From: Ottelia alismoides
Taxonomy: Eukaryota > Streptophyta > Magnoliopsida > Alismatales > Hydrocharitaceae
Length of the DNA stretch: 64,000 nt
Direction of reading: 5' to 3'
NCBI GenBank assembly: GCA_037367405.1
Contig: JAZKJV010010618.1
Location: 1-64,000 of the forward strand
The notes under the pieces were generated by a model. The model was given only the letters and a program-made list of their open reading frames with translations, made no database searches and had not been told where the DNA came from. Every line of letters starts with the position of its first letter. The first letter of the stretch is position 1. Made by a program: the position numbers and the translations under genes. Shown piece after piece: positions 8,825-21,884 of this stretch.

Positions 8825-11800
8825 TTAGACAGTGAGACCCTGGGGTGCTGCAGCAGCAGGAGCCTTGAGTTTCGGCTTCTCGACCACGATAGCCTGAGTG
8901 GTCAGGACCATGCCTGCAACTGAAGCAGCGTTCTGCAGCGCACATCTGGTCACTTTTGCAGGGTCGATCACACCAGCTTCTACAAGATTTTCGTACTTGT
9001 CATTCATTGCATTGTAGCCAACCTCCCAATCACTCTCCCTTATCTTCTCTACGACCACCTCGCCCTCCACACCTGCATTGTGTGCTATCAGGGACGCTGG
9101 TGCCAGCAGTGCCTGGTACAGAAACAGAAGCGGACGATAAGATCACAGCTGGTATAAACATGGACAACAAACAAGCACAAGCACGTGAAATGTTATGTCT
9201 GTTCCATCTTTTCATCTTTAAAAATAGTTTTAGCGATACTTGGATACCTTTTGTATGATATCTGCTCCAAGTCTCTCATCTGGATCCTGAATCTTTTCCT
9301 TGATCTTCGGGATACAAGTAGAAAGATGGACATAGGCAGCACCTCCACCAGGGACAATTCCTTCCTCTATGGCAGCAAATGTGGCATTCTTAGCATCCTC
9401 AATGCGGAGCTTGCGGTCTTCAAGCTCAGTCTCCGTTGCAGCTCCGACTTTAATAACTGCAACTCCTCCGGAGAGCTTGGCAATTCTTTCAGCAAGTTTT
9501 TCAGAATCATAAACAGAGTCTGTTTCAGCTAGCTCCTTCTTGATCTGGTTAATCCTGGCCTGGATTTCGTCCTTCGTTGCTGCATCAGCAATGATTGTGG
9601 TTGAACTCTGAGAAATCGTGACTTTTCTTGCACTGCCAAGCTGCTCAACAGTGGTGTTCTCTATCAGCAAACCGAGATCCTTGGCCTGGAACTCAGCCCC
9701 TGAGAAAATAAGAACAAAAGATGAAGATGGTAAGTAGCCAATGATGATGTAAAGGCCTTAAATGTCGGTTTCGGTCACCATTTCGGTGACGATCAAAATA
9801 GAATTTCGATGGAATTTCGGTCAAATTTCGGTCGAAATTTCGATCATTTCGGTCATTTTTTGTACTAGGACCCCCATATTTCGGTCATTTCGGTCATTTC
9901 GGTCGAATTTCGATTTCGACTGGATATCGATATTCGACAGAAATTCGACCGAATTTCGCTGAAATTTGAAGCTATGGTATATCACCCTTGCTTTAACATT
10001 TTTAGGACAGAATCTGTGCTCTTAGAGACAATCATAACAATAATTTCATTTAAAAAGTAAAAACTAACTAATATTAAGGGAGAGCTAGTAACAAAATTGC
10101 CGCGAAATGTATCCTCCATATCATTATTTCTGCTCAACGAAAAAAAACTGTTTACACTTAACACAAAAAACTGCGATCATAATACAGATACATAAACGAA
10201 CTTATAAAAGTTAAACTCCGGCTACATGATTTCTGAAAGGAACTCGGACTTCAAGTTCTATATGTTTATCCAAGAAAGAGAAACATCATGAATCTGATAA
10301 TAACTTTTTTTGAGCCAAAATCCGATAATAACTATAGTCAAAATTTGATTGGTTTCACATAAAAAATACTAGTATATAAAAAATACATATTTCTGAAGTG
10401 GGCATGGCTTTTAATAGGAAATATTCCACTGAAATTAACCAGGGAATAATGATTGAAATGGTGCAACGAGCGTGGATAATGGCATTGGCATACCTGTTAC
10501 TATAGCTATGTCTTGAAGGAGAGCTTTGCGCCTCTCACCAAACCCAGGAGCTTTAATAGCAGCCACATTGAGTATGCCCCGCAACTTGTTTACGACAAGA
10601 GTAGCAAGAGCCTCACCAGTAATGTCCTCAGCAATTATGAGCAGAGGTGATCTTAGCTGTGTGGTCTTCTCTAGCAATGGGATTATCTCTTTAATGGTTG
10701 ATATCTTCTGGTCGGTTACAAGAACTCGAGCATTCTCAAATTCAACAAGCAGCTTCTCTGGATTGTTGACAAACTGGGGAGAGACGTAACCCCTATCTAT
10801 CTGCATAAATATTACATATTTTGTGAGAGGAGAGCATGGCAATTTAGATGTTTTCTTTTAAGAGCCGAAAGATAACTGGTGAAGATTAGTGGTCATCCGA
10901 GAATTGCAGAAGATCAGACAACATGAATAAGACTATAGAGAAAATTTATACCTCCATTCCCTCTTCAACATCTACTGTAGTTTCAAAAGATGATGAAGAT
11001 TCGATGGACAGCACACCATCGGGGCCAACTTTGTCAATTGCATCAGCTATCATGGTTCCAATCTCTTCATCATTGCCCGCAGATATGGACGCCACGGCTA
11101 ACAGAAACATCAATGAAATCAATACACAAAAAAGATTACAAAAGACGTGGCCTCAACTAGACAGGGACACACCTTTGATGTCATTACGTCCTTTAACAGG
11201 GCGAGATTTCCCTTCCAACTCATTGACCAGGCCCTCCACAGTGCGATCAATACCCTTCTTGATAGAAACTGGGTTTGCACCAGATGTAACACTCAGCAGA
11301 CCGAGTTTTATGATTTCACGAGCAAGCACAGATGCAGTTGTGGTTCCATCACCAGCAGAATCATTTGTTTTGCTGGCAACCTAGACATCCGCAAACAACA
11401 TAATTCACCAGAATTAGTAACAGATTCATGTTACCATGAACATGATGGTTCAAGAAGACACATCAATGAGAAAAAAGCACCTCTCTTATCAATGCTGCAC
11501 CAGCATTCTCCATGGGATCCGCAAGTTCAATGGCCCGAGCAATGGTAACGCCATCATTAACGACCTTCGGATTCCCAAACTCGTCAAGAACAACATTCCT
11601 CCCTTTATGATAGATCATAATAGACAATAAGAGTCCAGACCCTTGACGTGGTATTGTACAATTTTATATTTACAAAAATATATATTCACCTAAGGGTATC
11701 GCATATATAAAGCAAAATGTGTACTGATGTTTAACCCAACACAAAACTTAGAAAAAAGAGAGCAAAAGCCAAAGCATGTCAAAGCAAGCGCATACTAGCT

Positions 11801-13156
11801 TTATTTTAAAAAGCAGAGTAAGAATACAATAAGACAATCTGTACAGAATTACAGTTGAAAAAGCCGAATGGAAGACTGCTTTGCTAGGAAATGTTAGAAA
11901 ATCATGGTATAAGGAGGGATGTAGATGTGATATCTATTTTCAGTTTAAATAAAGTTGTTGGATAATATGAGAAATAACCATCATTAGTTTCTGTAATCAT
12001 TAACCACCTATAATAAGTAGCCTGAAATCGAATGAAATCACATCACCTAATAAAATATGCCCCAGATGAATCAATTCTCACAATTTATTAAGTAGTCTAA
12101 AAATGTAGTTCGGATAATTAACCGTGGAGGACTCCCAGTCCAGTTAATCATCTTAAGATGCCAAAATCAGCTTTTAATAGCAGCATTCAACTTAAGAAAG
12201 CCAATTACATGGAAGGCATAATCAGAAATACATCCTCCGCAGCCAACTTCATCACCACGCTTATTGTCGCTCGCAAAATCTATTTCAGATCCCGTTTATC
12301 CACATCTGTTGCTACCAAAAAACCAAACTCGAAGAATATTCCCAAGCAAAAGTATTTTCTTGTGAACCATGCCTTCGCTCCAATTAAAAGAATCGCTCCA
12401 AGTCCGGTTCAAGTACCAAGATTTTTATACCTCACGGAAATAGGTTCATATTCTGCTTAGTTGCATCTTGTATTACCAATCATACCAAGATTATAACAAA
12501 TTCCCCCATAATCAGACTTTTCGCAAAACCTGGTTATCAAAATCCTTGTTTCCGTCCACCCAACGAAACCAGTTCCCAAGATCCTTGCTTCCATCCACAT
12601 AGGAACTCCGGACTCCGCTCAATTACATTTTTACAACTAATAAGCCAAAAATCTCGCAAAAACTCCAACGAAAATAGTTTTTCTTATAACCACTTTCTCC
12701 AAATCTTACCTTCCACCAACACATTCAACTACGACGATCATACGCATCAAAATCGTCCCCCAAATCTGAACAATCCGAATTAAAAAGACAACCAAAGCAG
12801 CACAAACAAAATTGACCGCAAACTAGAAGCTCTCAACCATGCGTGCATACCCCTAGGGCCGAGGGTGACCCCAACGGCATTGGCGAGCTTGTCAATCCCG
12901 GACTGGATAGAGCTCCTCGACTTCTCGTCGAACGCGATTTCCTTCGCCGCCGCGCGCACCACGAGCCTCTTCCCGCCCCCCACCTTCGTTTCCCTGTGAC
13001 TCACGGACGCCTTCCTCTGTCCCTCCTGCGAAATCCAAGCCCAAACGTCAAGTCAGGCCTTGAGCACGTGGCCTGCATAGAGAAGGAGGATAGGGTCCTT
13101 ACAGGCCGGGGGAAGCGGAGGACGGCGGCGGAGGAGAGGGCGTTGGCGGAGGCCAT
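8825..13156 (-). CDS. CPN60A: chloroplast chaperonin 60 subunit alpha (RuBisCO large subunit-binding protein alpha), 8 exons
   Basis: This is a group I chaperonin that folds imported and plastid-made proteins, including the RuBisCO large subunit, as an ATP-driven alpha/beta 14-mer with Cpn20/Cpn10 in the stroma. Exons (minus strand): 13103-13156, 12851-13025, 11481-11602, 11173-11380, 10952-11097, 10494-10800, 9248-9699, 8825-9112. All introns are GT-AG, the phases agree, and the total is 1752 bp (583 residues plus stop). Exons 1-2 encode a Ser/Ala/Arg-rich transit peptide of roughly 45 residues before [10 protein letters not shown]. Seen motifs: [13 protein letters not shown] and NDGVTIAR (ATP site), [13 protein letters not shown] with the catalytic Asp pair region, the apical segment with [36 protein letters not shown] and [13 protein letters not shown]. 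The C-terminus VVEKPK...APQGLTV is typical of the alpha type. No lesion was found. The 54-bp first exon is the least certain part. Confidence 0.95.
9757..9970. repeat. TTTCGGTC-type short repeats in intron 6 of the chaperonin gene
   Basis: The 794-bp intron between exons 6 and 7 contains about 200 bp built from degenerate TTTCGGTCA, TTTCGGTCG and ATTTCGAT units on the plus strand, together with their complements (TCGACAGAAATTCGACCGAA). CG density is much higher than in the rest of the intron. The flanks do not show a clear transposon end. The block resembles short TTTCGG-repeat sequences found scattered in plant genomes. Confidence 0.6.
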
Positions 13157-13330
13157 TGAGGATAAGGGCGGAGAGGAAGGGGAGCTGTGGAGTTTAGGGG
13201 AGTGAAGCTCGAGATGGGGGGGTTTTGTAGGGGAAGGGTTTGAGGGGTCGGCTGTGTTGGGATCGGATTTGCGGAGTGGTTTCCAGAAGATTCGGATCGA
13301 GAGAACCTGTTGGTAGCGGTCATGGACCTG
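13157..13330 (-). promoter_or_regulatory. 5' UTR and proximal promoter of the chaperonin gene
   Basis: Read on the minus strand, the region just upstream of the ATG (13154-13156) is pyrimidine-rich, with CCCCCCCATCTCGAGC and TCCACAGCTCCCCTTCCTCT. This is a Y-patch-like feature common at plant transcription starts. I see no convincing TATA box, as is usual for housekeeping plastid-protein genes. The exact start of transcription cannot be placed. Confidence 0.4.
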
Positions 13331-13671
13331 GATTTTGACCAGTTTAGGTTGGGGCTTGCTTGATGGGTTAAGGGAGATTTTCTTTTGCCGAAATGTTTAT
13401 GGGAGAGCTCTGATGCAGTTGTATTGTATGAGGTGAGATTGTGAGGGATTTAAGAGATGGAGTCCTCGACTCCACATCTTTCCTCTCTATGTGGGTGGAC
13501 GGCTTAGGGCTTTGCATAACTACAATAGGAGATGTTCATTCATGAATAGACTTGACCAATAGGTCGAGGCTCGCCCGACGTCTGCCCATCTTGCTCATGG
13601 ACCGGGTCTGGACTAGGAGAGCTGAGATATTGGCTGGACCGATCCGGCCCGTCAAAAATATAAGGGTTTGA

Positions 13672-13990
13672 TGGAGCTGCCCCGCCCCAATTTTTTCGCT
13701 TTTTTTCATTTTTTTGAAAAATTTCACCATGTATATTCATCTATATTTCTTTCTTATATGCCATTCGAATTTTGTCAGAAACAGAGACTCGTACGGCCTC
13801 CATCCAGATAGGGTCGATTTAAAAAAATCATGCGACCGTTAAAAAATTATTGTCTGGATAGAGGCCGTGCGAGTCTCTGTTTTTGATGAAATTCGAATGA
13901 CATATAGGAGGCATATAGGATGAATATACATGGTGATATTTTTCCAAAAAAATAAAAAAATACGGAAAAAATGGAGCAGGGCAGCCATGT
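13672..13990. mobile_element. foldback MITE with long inverted arms
   Basis: Left arm 13672-13812 and right arm 13850-13990 are imperfect reverse complements over about 135 bp. Shared landmarks are the GAGACTCG(T)ACGGCCTC block beside the loop, the CATTCGAATTT(T/C)GTCA block, and ACCATGTATATTCATC, with GCTGCCC at the outer ends. The loop is about 37 bp. A shorter perfect hairpin, GGGCAGCC-ATGTT-GGCTGCCC, overlaps the right end (13979-13999). There is no coding capacity. The element lies about 0.5 kb upstream of the chaperonin start codon. Confidence 0.7.
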
Positions 13991-14249
13991 TGGCTGCCCG
14001 TAAGGGGCAGCCCCATTTTTTCCAAAATATAATATACATAAGCTTGATAAGTCGTGTATTAATATGATATACTTCAAGGTTTTCAAATGTGATGTTGGTC
14101 TTACATAAAATTTAATAGTTTGCATGTTAAGTAATATATAAACTACTTATATTAGTTATATAAAGTATAAATAATGGTAATAAAATCATTTATACTTATT
14201 AAATAACATTAAAAATCAATGGAGAAAAAAAATGGGTCCATGGATTGGC

Positions 14250-17200
14250 TTGTGGCGAACTTTGAACAGAAGTTTTAAAACCTCGGTCCGTTCTCAGCCC
14301 ATGGATCGACTTAACCCGCATTTTGACCAGGTATACTCATGAATCTCCCAATCAATAATGGGAAAAATGTGGAATGGACTCCAATAGAAACTCACAAATT
14401 TCACTTATTGTTTATATAGAGTGATCGTGGATCGCATGCTCACATGAGATGCACTGGATAAATATATGACTATTGAACCTATTAAGTTTTCTTTGTTACG
14501 AGGTATAGTATGACCGACTCTCCGCATCTTAGTTTTTTATTTAATTTTCAAATCGCTTTCAGTATTCAGCAATTCAAAACTTAGGTCCGCTTTTGAACAT
14601 TAATTTCATTGAAGATGCATCTATAAAGAAATAATGCATTTTTGAAATAATCTTGTCTGTCTTGTCCTTCCAATCATGGTATGGTGGTTTTTACTTAGCA
14701 ATGAACCGGTGTTGGGTTGAGAATTTAAGGGATCATGTTGGAGATTTCAATGACAAGGGTTAAGAAATATGATCATCGGGAATCATGGAGAACATGTTGT
14801 CATGAAATGTATCTCATCAAGACATTCATAAAGTCAAATGGGGTGATTCTGGACTTAATTTTAAGGATTCTTTTAAGATTTCAAATTATGACAAAAATCG
14901 TATAAATGATACCATGTTGGTTCTAGGACTCGACGTTGACTAAGCCTATGAAACCCCTAATTTTAGCCCCACAATTGGTTAAGTGGTAATGATCAAATGG
15001 TTGCATCTCATTAGAAAATTTTTATAAAAATCTCATTCATATCTGATAGCGGCAAATAATAGCTTATTGGATGCATATTGTCATCATGAATCCAATACAT
15101 CTAGAATTTTGTAAATCGGAGATCGGATGAGAGAGTTGTGACCAATTTAGTGAAGATGGATCAAATTTGGATTTTGAGCAGGATCCTCTTAATGATTCAT
15201 CCAAATATGAAAAATTTGGTGATAAAACCTAAGATTAAGCCTTCTTCTTCCTCATTTGCTTCCAAGCCATCTTTCAACCTTCCTCCACCACTAAGCTCAC
15301 CGGTGCTCCGTCAGAAAGCCGCATAGATCACAAGAGTTGACCTATCTCCGTCATTTTTTAAGAGAAACGTCCCTCACCATCATCAACGTGAATCCCCATT
15401 AGAAATGTAAGACTCTCTCTCTCTCTCATTATCCATCTTTTTGGTAGTATTTCTTGTGGATCTACCATAACTATGAGTTTCTTATGAGTTAGAGGTAACG
15501 TGATAATGAGAACATGCTCGAACATAGCCCTACTTGCTGGGTGGATTTCTTATTTGATGTTGTGTTTTGGGTTGTAGTTCATGTTCCTAATTTGAAATAC
15601 TTAAAAGTATGTGTATACAACTCGATTGTATGATGAGATTGTGATATAATATGGAATCGGAATGACATTTGAGGATAAATTGAGGTTTTGTTCATACTTG
15701 AAAATAGAGATCTAAATGAGTTCAAATCATAAACATTCTTCACAAAAGTTATAGCCTTATCAACTACCTTTCATGTGGATCTAAATGATCTTATTTCATT
15801 AACATGTTCAACGAGAATGTGAATTTTAAGATAATATGGTCATATGAATAGCTCACTGTTTCGCAAATTCAAGGTAGCACCTTGATCTTGAAATTTGAAG
15901 GATTAATGTGATGGAAATGCAAATCATCCCTCATGAAAATTATATTGAATTAACTATCTTTCTAGAATTTCAAAATCAAGAGATTTCAATGAGAAATGGT
16001 ATAGGGATTGATTTTGAAATGTTGCATGATTATTCTATATGTTAGCAGAAACAATAAAGAAAGTGTCAACTTTTGATCTCACGGGTCGAGGGTAATTCAA
16101 GTTGAATTCTCATGTTTAATGACTATATTATGTAGAAAATCTAAAGATCTTTCTAGAGAAATTAAAATCAAGACAAACCGTATATAAATGTGCTTGAAAT
16201 ATGACTTGAAAGATGGTGTAGTTTTAAGGTAATATGCAGTTTTTAGTAGCAGAATATGAGAATGTGTTGACTTTGAGACCGAATTCTAATGTATGATATA
16301 TAATAAAACTTCCTTATGAAGTTTGTAAAGTGTTTTGATATCTATATAACACATCTAAGAATATTCAAATCCATAAAGAGTTGTAAGAGGATTTGTTTTA
16401 AAGTTAGCTATTTGTAATGGTATTGTTCACAACAATATTATGCAACATAGCTAACTTTAATGATATGATGTCATACTAAGTGAAGAGATAAACCCACATA
16501 TAATTTATAAGGCAAATGAATGGAAATATGATGATGTACACTTAAGGCCTAATGATCATACATATATACAAACTTGTATGTGTGTGTATGTGTGTATGTA
16601 TATTAATATATTTATGAACCAATGAAGAATATGTAGTGTTGAGATCTTATTTAGGATGTGTGTTCCTCATCGCATGCCTACGGAGTCACCCCAATCCTAA
16701 GGTACCGACTATCTTGGAGTCATAGCGTGAGGCTCAGTATGGGTCAAGATTGCAAACTATCCATATCGCTAAAGTTAGATAACTAAATGGATACATCGTG
16801 AGAGGTCAAGTGTCAGTATCCTAGAGGATCAATTAACTGGCTTGTAAAGTGTACTAATAAAGGTAGAGTTGACTTAAAGGGGCTAAGTTGGATCATATGA
16901 ATACTCACACTGTAAATCTTCGTGATCAAGATGAGATAATGAGATGTATGGTGATTTAACATTTACTTGAATGATTATGAGTGTGGATTTCTGCTATTAG
17001 AAGGAAATAAAGAAAATTGTACTTTCCCTCCACTACTTGGGAGTATGATTCAAATGATCAATGTGTAGGATGTTATGCCTTGACTCATGACCTACGTCAT
17101 CGTGTATCTTCATCGATGGGTTGTTGTTTTTAGGTGGTTTCGTGAAGATGTTTGTGTGACTAGTGGTTTACCTCACCTGTCGGACTTAGCCAAGTGAGAG

Positions 17201-18507
17201 AATGTGTATAATGATGGTAAAGTGTGGGGCTTCATGAATTAAATCAAGGCAACTAGTGGACGTGTTGGGAACTTAGTTAGGATGATGTACTTCATTTTAT
17301 ACCTACGGAGGCATCCCAACCCTAGATATCCAAGGGTTAGAGTTATAGTGTGAGGTTTCACGAGAACCAAGACCACATACTATCCATGATGTCGGTGTCA
17401 CAAGGAGTTAGTCATGGTGGGATGAAAATATCATATAAATGAAATTAAGGTTGTAGACCACTTTATGTATGTTTGTATGTATGTGTTATGCTTAGAGAAG
17501 TTAGCATACTCGAGAGAGGGGTGCAACTCTCGTGAGTCCTAGATGAAGTGCTAGTTCTAGTTCTGCGGGTATTGCCGGTGTGTTTCGTGATCCTATCAGT
17601 TGAACGTAGTGCTACTGGTTCTGTCACTATGTTATGTGTCTCTAGTACGATACTCATCGGAGATTCTTGCTTTGTCATAAGGGTGTGTCCAGTGTGATCT
17701 TGTTTATCCATGGTGTACTTATTCTCGGGTATTCCCTTTGTAACGGGTAAGCTATGGGAATTGGGTCGAAGTTGAAAGTTGGGGTCTATTTGCTTGGGTT
17801 GGTTACTATAGTGCACAATATATGATTGTTGAGATAATATCATTATGATTTTTGAACTCAACAACTAAATGAGGGAGGATGCTTTGAATAGTAATATGGT
17901 GTTTAGATATATATTTGATTAACCCCAACTTATCATGTAGCTAAATATGTAATTGATGACCTCATCCATGTATGATAATACAAATAATTTTGAGTACACG
18001 TAGTAAAATACATGCAACTTACAATAATAATATTTACAGATGATTTGGGATAGTGAACAACAAGTGTAAGGATAATAATGGGATGTAAACATCCCTCTCT
18101 TTACTCTTTTACATTTTTGTTAGTGTAGTTATGATTTCTGCTCGTACATACTTCTTTGGAAACTCATCCAGATTTTCAGGTTGTTGGTTAGCAGTAGGGA
18201 CTTGAGCTTCCGCAGTTTGTATTAGACTCAGGGCATAGTTTCACTTGTAGAGTTGTACTAGTTGTTATACTTTTGTAGCTTATTTAGTTTAAGTTGTTAA
18301 TCATGTAAAAATATATTGTGGACTATATTGAAATTTTGTAAAATTTTTGGAACCATGAATATATAAATATTGTTGGAATATTTTATTCTTTACTTTTCCT
18401 ACTTTGCATTCTGAATGTTAATCATGACGTATGACTCTTTCTATTGCTAAGTATTTGTATCATAGGGAGCTAGATCCAACGCTCTTCCCATGAGGTGGTT
18501 CGTCATA
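14250..18507 (+). mobile_element. AT-rich LTR-like retrotransposon remnant
   Basis: This 4-kb AT-rich stretch has no coding frames and ends just before a Met-tRNA-like primer site at 18511, as a long plant LTR would. Internal repeats support a transposon origin: about 16640-16760 and 17270-17395 share the order GCCTACGGAG.CA.CCCAA.CC, a following GAGT(C/T)ATAG(C/T)GTGAGG and CTATCCAT. The 5' limit is not defined, no second LTR is present, and no pol is found downstream, so the element is truncated or decayed. Confidence 0.35.
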
Positions 18508-18510
18508 GTT

Positions 18511-18525
18511 TGGTATCGGAGCAAG
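18511..18525 (+). other. orphan retrotransposon primer-binding site
   Basis: TGGTATCGGAGCAAGG starts at 18511. It differs by one base in its first 12 from TGGTATCAGAGC, the initiator-Met tRNA primer site of many plant LTR retrotransposons. It follows CGTCATAGTT, a possible LTR end. No gag or pol follows. Confidence 0.5.
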
Positions 18526-20823
18526 GATACTACACTAGCCATCATTCCTTTGTTATGTCTATAATTGATATTTGAGATGTATATCGTAATCACAATTGCA
18601 CAATGATCTATATCGTAATCATATTAGGATGGGAAGTCACAATATTTTATTTTGTATCAAATCACAATAAACATAATGATCTATATTGTAATCATATAGA
18701 TCCTCATATCATAAGTCACATGGAAACAAAAAGATCCTAATTGCATTATATTTTACCACAAAATTGATAAGTCAAGGGGAATAATAAGCTTGAGAAAAAA
18801 ATCCTCCTATATAATGGCCATGGATGGGAACATCTTCTTTATGATTTCTCCTTCAATCTATGTTGGGAAAATATTTTCATGTGGGTAAAGAGAAGGTGAT
18901 GAATTTGAAAATAAGAAGATGGTATCTTTAGTGTTGCTTATAAATAAACAAGGGTGATGGTAGAATCTTAATAAGAGTTATTGCCACCTTCATGCACCAT
19001 TATCTCAATTTTTGCCTTTTAGAAAATATCAATCCAATCATTATCTCTGACATAACAGTTGACAACAAAAGAATAAATTAGATCTCAACTTATTTTCACA
19101 TGATGTAAATTCAACCTGAAATTATGTGGCTTAGTAAGTGTTGACTAATTAGCATCAAAACCAAGTAGTTATATCAAAACAAAATTACTGAATTAAGTCT
19201 ACACGCTTATCTTAGATTTAAATCATATTTACATTCAAGTAGTTTCTCATACAGTTTCTAACTAAGTCGGATTGTGGTTGCTTGAGCCAAATGCATCTTA
19301 TTGGATTTGGACTCGACTGACGAAGTCTTTCTGAAAATATTGCAATCTATGTGGACAAGTACATGAAATCAATTGTATGAAATATTTCAACATAATTGAC
19401 TGCCTTTGGTAAAGAAAAAGATGCCCAATTCAAGTATTTTTTAAGATATGAATTAATGATATATATATATATATATATATTACTTATGAGTTTCTTAGGC
19501 TATTTTTATTATTTTATTTACATAGTTTATTTTTTCGGTATTGTATATAAACATATATTTGATACAAAAATAAGGAAGCCGAAATAACCTAAAATATACA
19601 TATATTATTGTTGTAGATTTTTATCTTTTTATACAAATTATTCTAACTTATATTTTGGAATGTATATAATAAAATATAATTCAAATAAATTCTATTTTAC
19701 TCTTGAATTTTTTATTTTCAGCATTGTACACTATATACAAGTGAGTCTTTGATTTTATTTTTAGACCTTTTGTGTTTTTTTATATTTTTTTAAATTTTTT
19801 TATCTTTTTTGGTATCTTATCAATGATTTCATTGTGAATATTTAATTAGAATTTTACTTTATAATTATGAATTACGATGGTGAGTTATGTGCCCATCAAC
19901 TATGCATATCATGTCATATTTATACGGTAAATAAAGAGCCATCTTAGTCCAAGCTAACCTAAATACTCAAAATCATTGCATTAGGTTTCCTCCATGCTTA
20001 TCTGCTTGCTAATCCTCTGCATGCCATGAGTTCAAAGCTACACTAGTAGATAGAAACACCATTCTATAGTAATGATGAATATGTATAGTCATGGTAAATA
20101 GGATCATCAAAACCTAGAAGTGATAGTAATATTACATATTGGCAATGAATGCATGTTGTATTAATGAAAAATAATCAACCTGAAATTTGTTATGTGCTCA
20201 AGCAACCTTAGGTAGAATGAGTGGTGGCTCATGATAAAATGCACTATGGTGAGTACGGAAATATTTGGAGAAAGGCACAAATGAATATAATAAGAGAAAG
20301 ATAGAGTAGCTAAGTGTGAATATGAAGTTGCCATACATGGACTTCGTCACAATAACAACTCATAACTTGGTAGCATGTGATTAGAAGCATGTGGTTATGT
20401 ATGTTTTGCTAATTGTCATAGAGGTGGTTATTCATCTATTTGCTTTCATTGCATGGCGGAGGTTGGACGAGTGTCGTTTTGTGTATAATAAAAAAAGATC
20501 AACAAAGGATAATTTTTTATTGTTTTAAATGATTAGTAGTTGATGATAATCTTGTTCATGTTATATTATTTCTTATTGAATGTCTTAAACGATTCTTAAA
20601 CAAAAGTAATTTTTATCGTTTTGTCTTATTGAATGTCTTAATCTTGCCTAAGAATTTAATATAGGCAAGTAGGGGTATTAAAAAATCCGGGCTATCGGGT
20701 ACTCAATTCGACCCATACATTCCAACTCTAAAATTCTCAAGTACCCATTGAAAAATACCGGATCGGGTATCCACTATTCCATGACCTGTGACCCGTTCGG
20801 AAAGTCCTTTTAGAAAAGTAGTA
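18526..20823. other. AT-rich region, no gene seen
   Basis: Contains locally repeated CTATATCGTAATCA-type words (18580-18700) and an AT microsatellite at 19459-19481. At 20660-20800 there is sequence rich in CGGGTA words. No open frame with recognisable content on either strand. Confidence 0.4.
19459..19481. repeat. (AT)n microsatellite
   Basis: A run of about eleven AT dinucleotides in an AT-rich background. Confidence 0.9.
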
Positions 20824-20828
20824 CCATT

Positions 20829-21848
20829 TGTTGTATTTAAAGTATGTAATTAGGTTTTAATTGGAAAGCCTATCCAATTACAATATGAGTCAATTTGGTT
20901 TCAATTGGGAAACCAAATGGCTTAGAGGGAAAGTTAGAATTCCCAAATTTGAAACATGAAAAATCTATGGATGGAAGTTTAATATCACATCTAGTGTTTC
21001 TAAACTTTTGGTGAGCTTATATATGAGTTCAACCCCAAGATTTTGTAGCAATAGTAGAGAGGAGGAATGGAGGGTCACACATGCGCACGCGCTCCGATCC
21101 GTCTCGGGCTCGGGCTCGGGAGAGTCAACTCGGATCTTGATACTTTAACTGTGAGTTTCATTTGGTTGGTTGATTAAATTAATTACACGGATTAATTTAG
21201 TTTCGACTGCAAATGGGAATTCGACGCAACGGCTCGTTTTTAGCCATGGTTTTGAAATCCGAAGAGACATGCCCGTTGAGGGACGTTTTCGGAAATCGAA
21301 AGGTACCACATGCCCACGCGAACTTCTTTTTATACCTCTCCCCTGACGTTGTTTTTCTTCACTCGCAAGAAAAACCCTCTCACGTTGCCTTGGCTCTGTT
21401 CTCGTTCTTCCTCTCGCAGATGAACATGCTTCTCTCTCTCTTGGTTGCAGTTCGTTGCGGTACATTCGATGTCGATCTCGTTGGTATGCGCAGACGAAGA
21501 TCGTGTACCATCGTATCCTGGGAGTGGATCGCCAGTACCCTACGCACCGGTATTGTGGGGGCAATATCCTCTCTAAGGACAGTCCATTACATGGACGCTT
21601 CGGTGACTTGTAGTCTAATCTGTTTATCTTTTTGTTTGCTACAATTCGTTTATTACTTTACCTTTCTTGGATCTTGCCCTAATCCATGTTTTTATTTTAT
21701 TAATCAGTTTCTATTTGCATTATCTAATCGGATAACCAAATAGAAATGCATGATTACCATGACATTAATATGTAATGCTTCTTTTTCAATTTCTTTGGAT
21801 CTATGTAATAACTGTTTAAAATATGCACTAATGATCTTGTTTTCAACA
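20829..21848 (+). repeat. 5' LTR of the Copia element
   Basis: A 1,020-bp LTR collinear with 37915-38942 with scattered substitutions and small indels. It contains GGGCTCGGGCTCGGG and CT-rich patches (21410-21450), probably promoter and leader sequence. Small reading frames inside it are not conserved in the other LTR. Confidence 0.9.
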
Positions 21849-21884
21849 ATCTTAGAGAGGATATCCGGAACTATTTTTAAAACT

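Noticed and set aside
10923..11548. Plus-strand frames of 130-150 codons over the chaperonin exons
   Set aside because: They are antisense shadows of exons 3-5 of the minus-strand chaperonin gene, which has correct splice sites and family motifs.
17463..17864. Minus-strand frame of 133 codons
   Set aside because: Thr/Ser/His-rich with no domain, within AT-rich retrotransposon debris.
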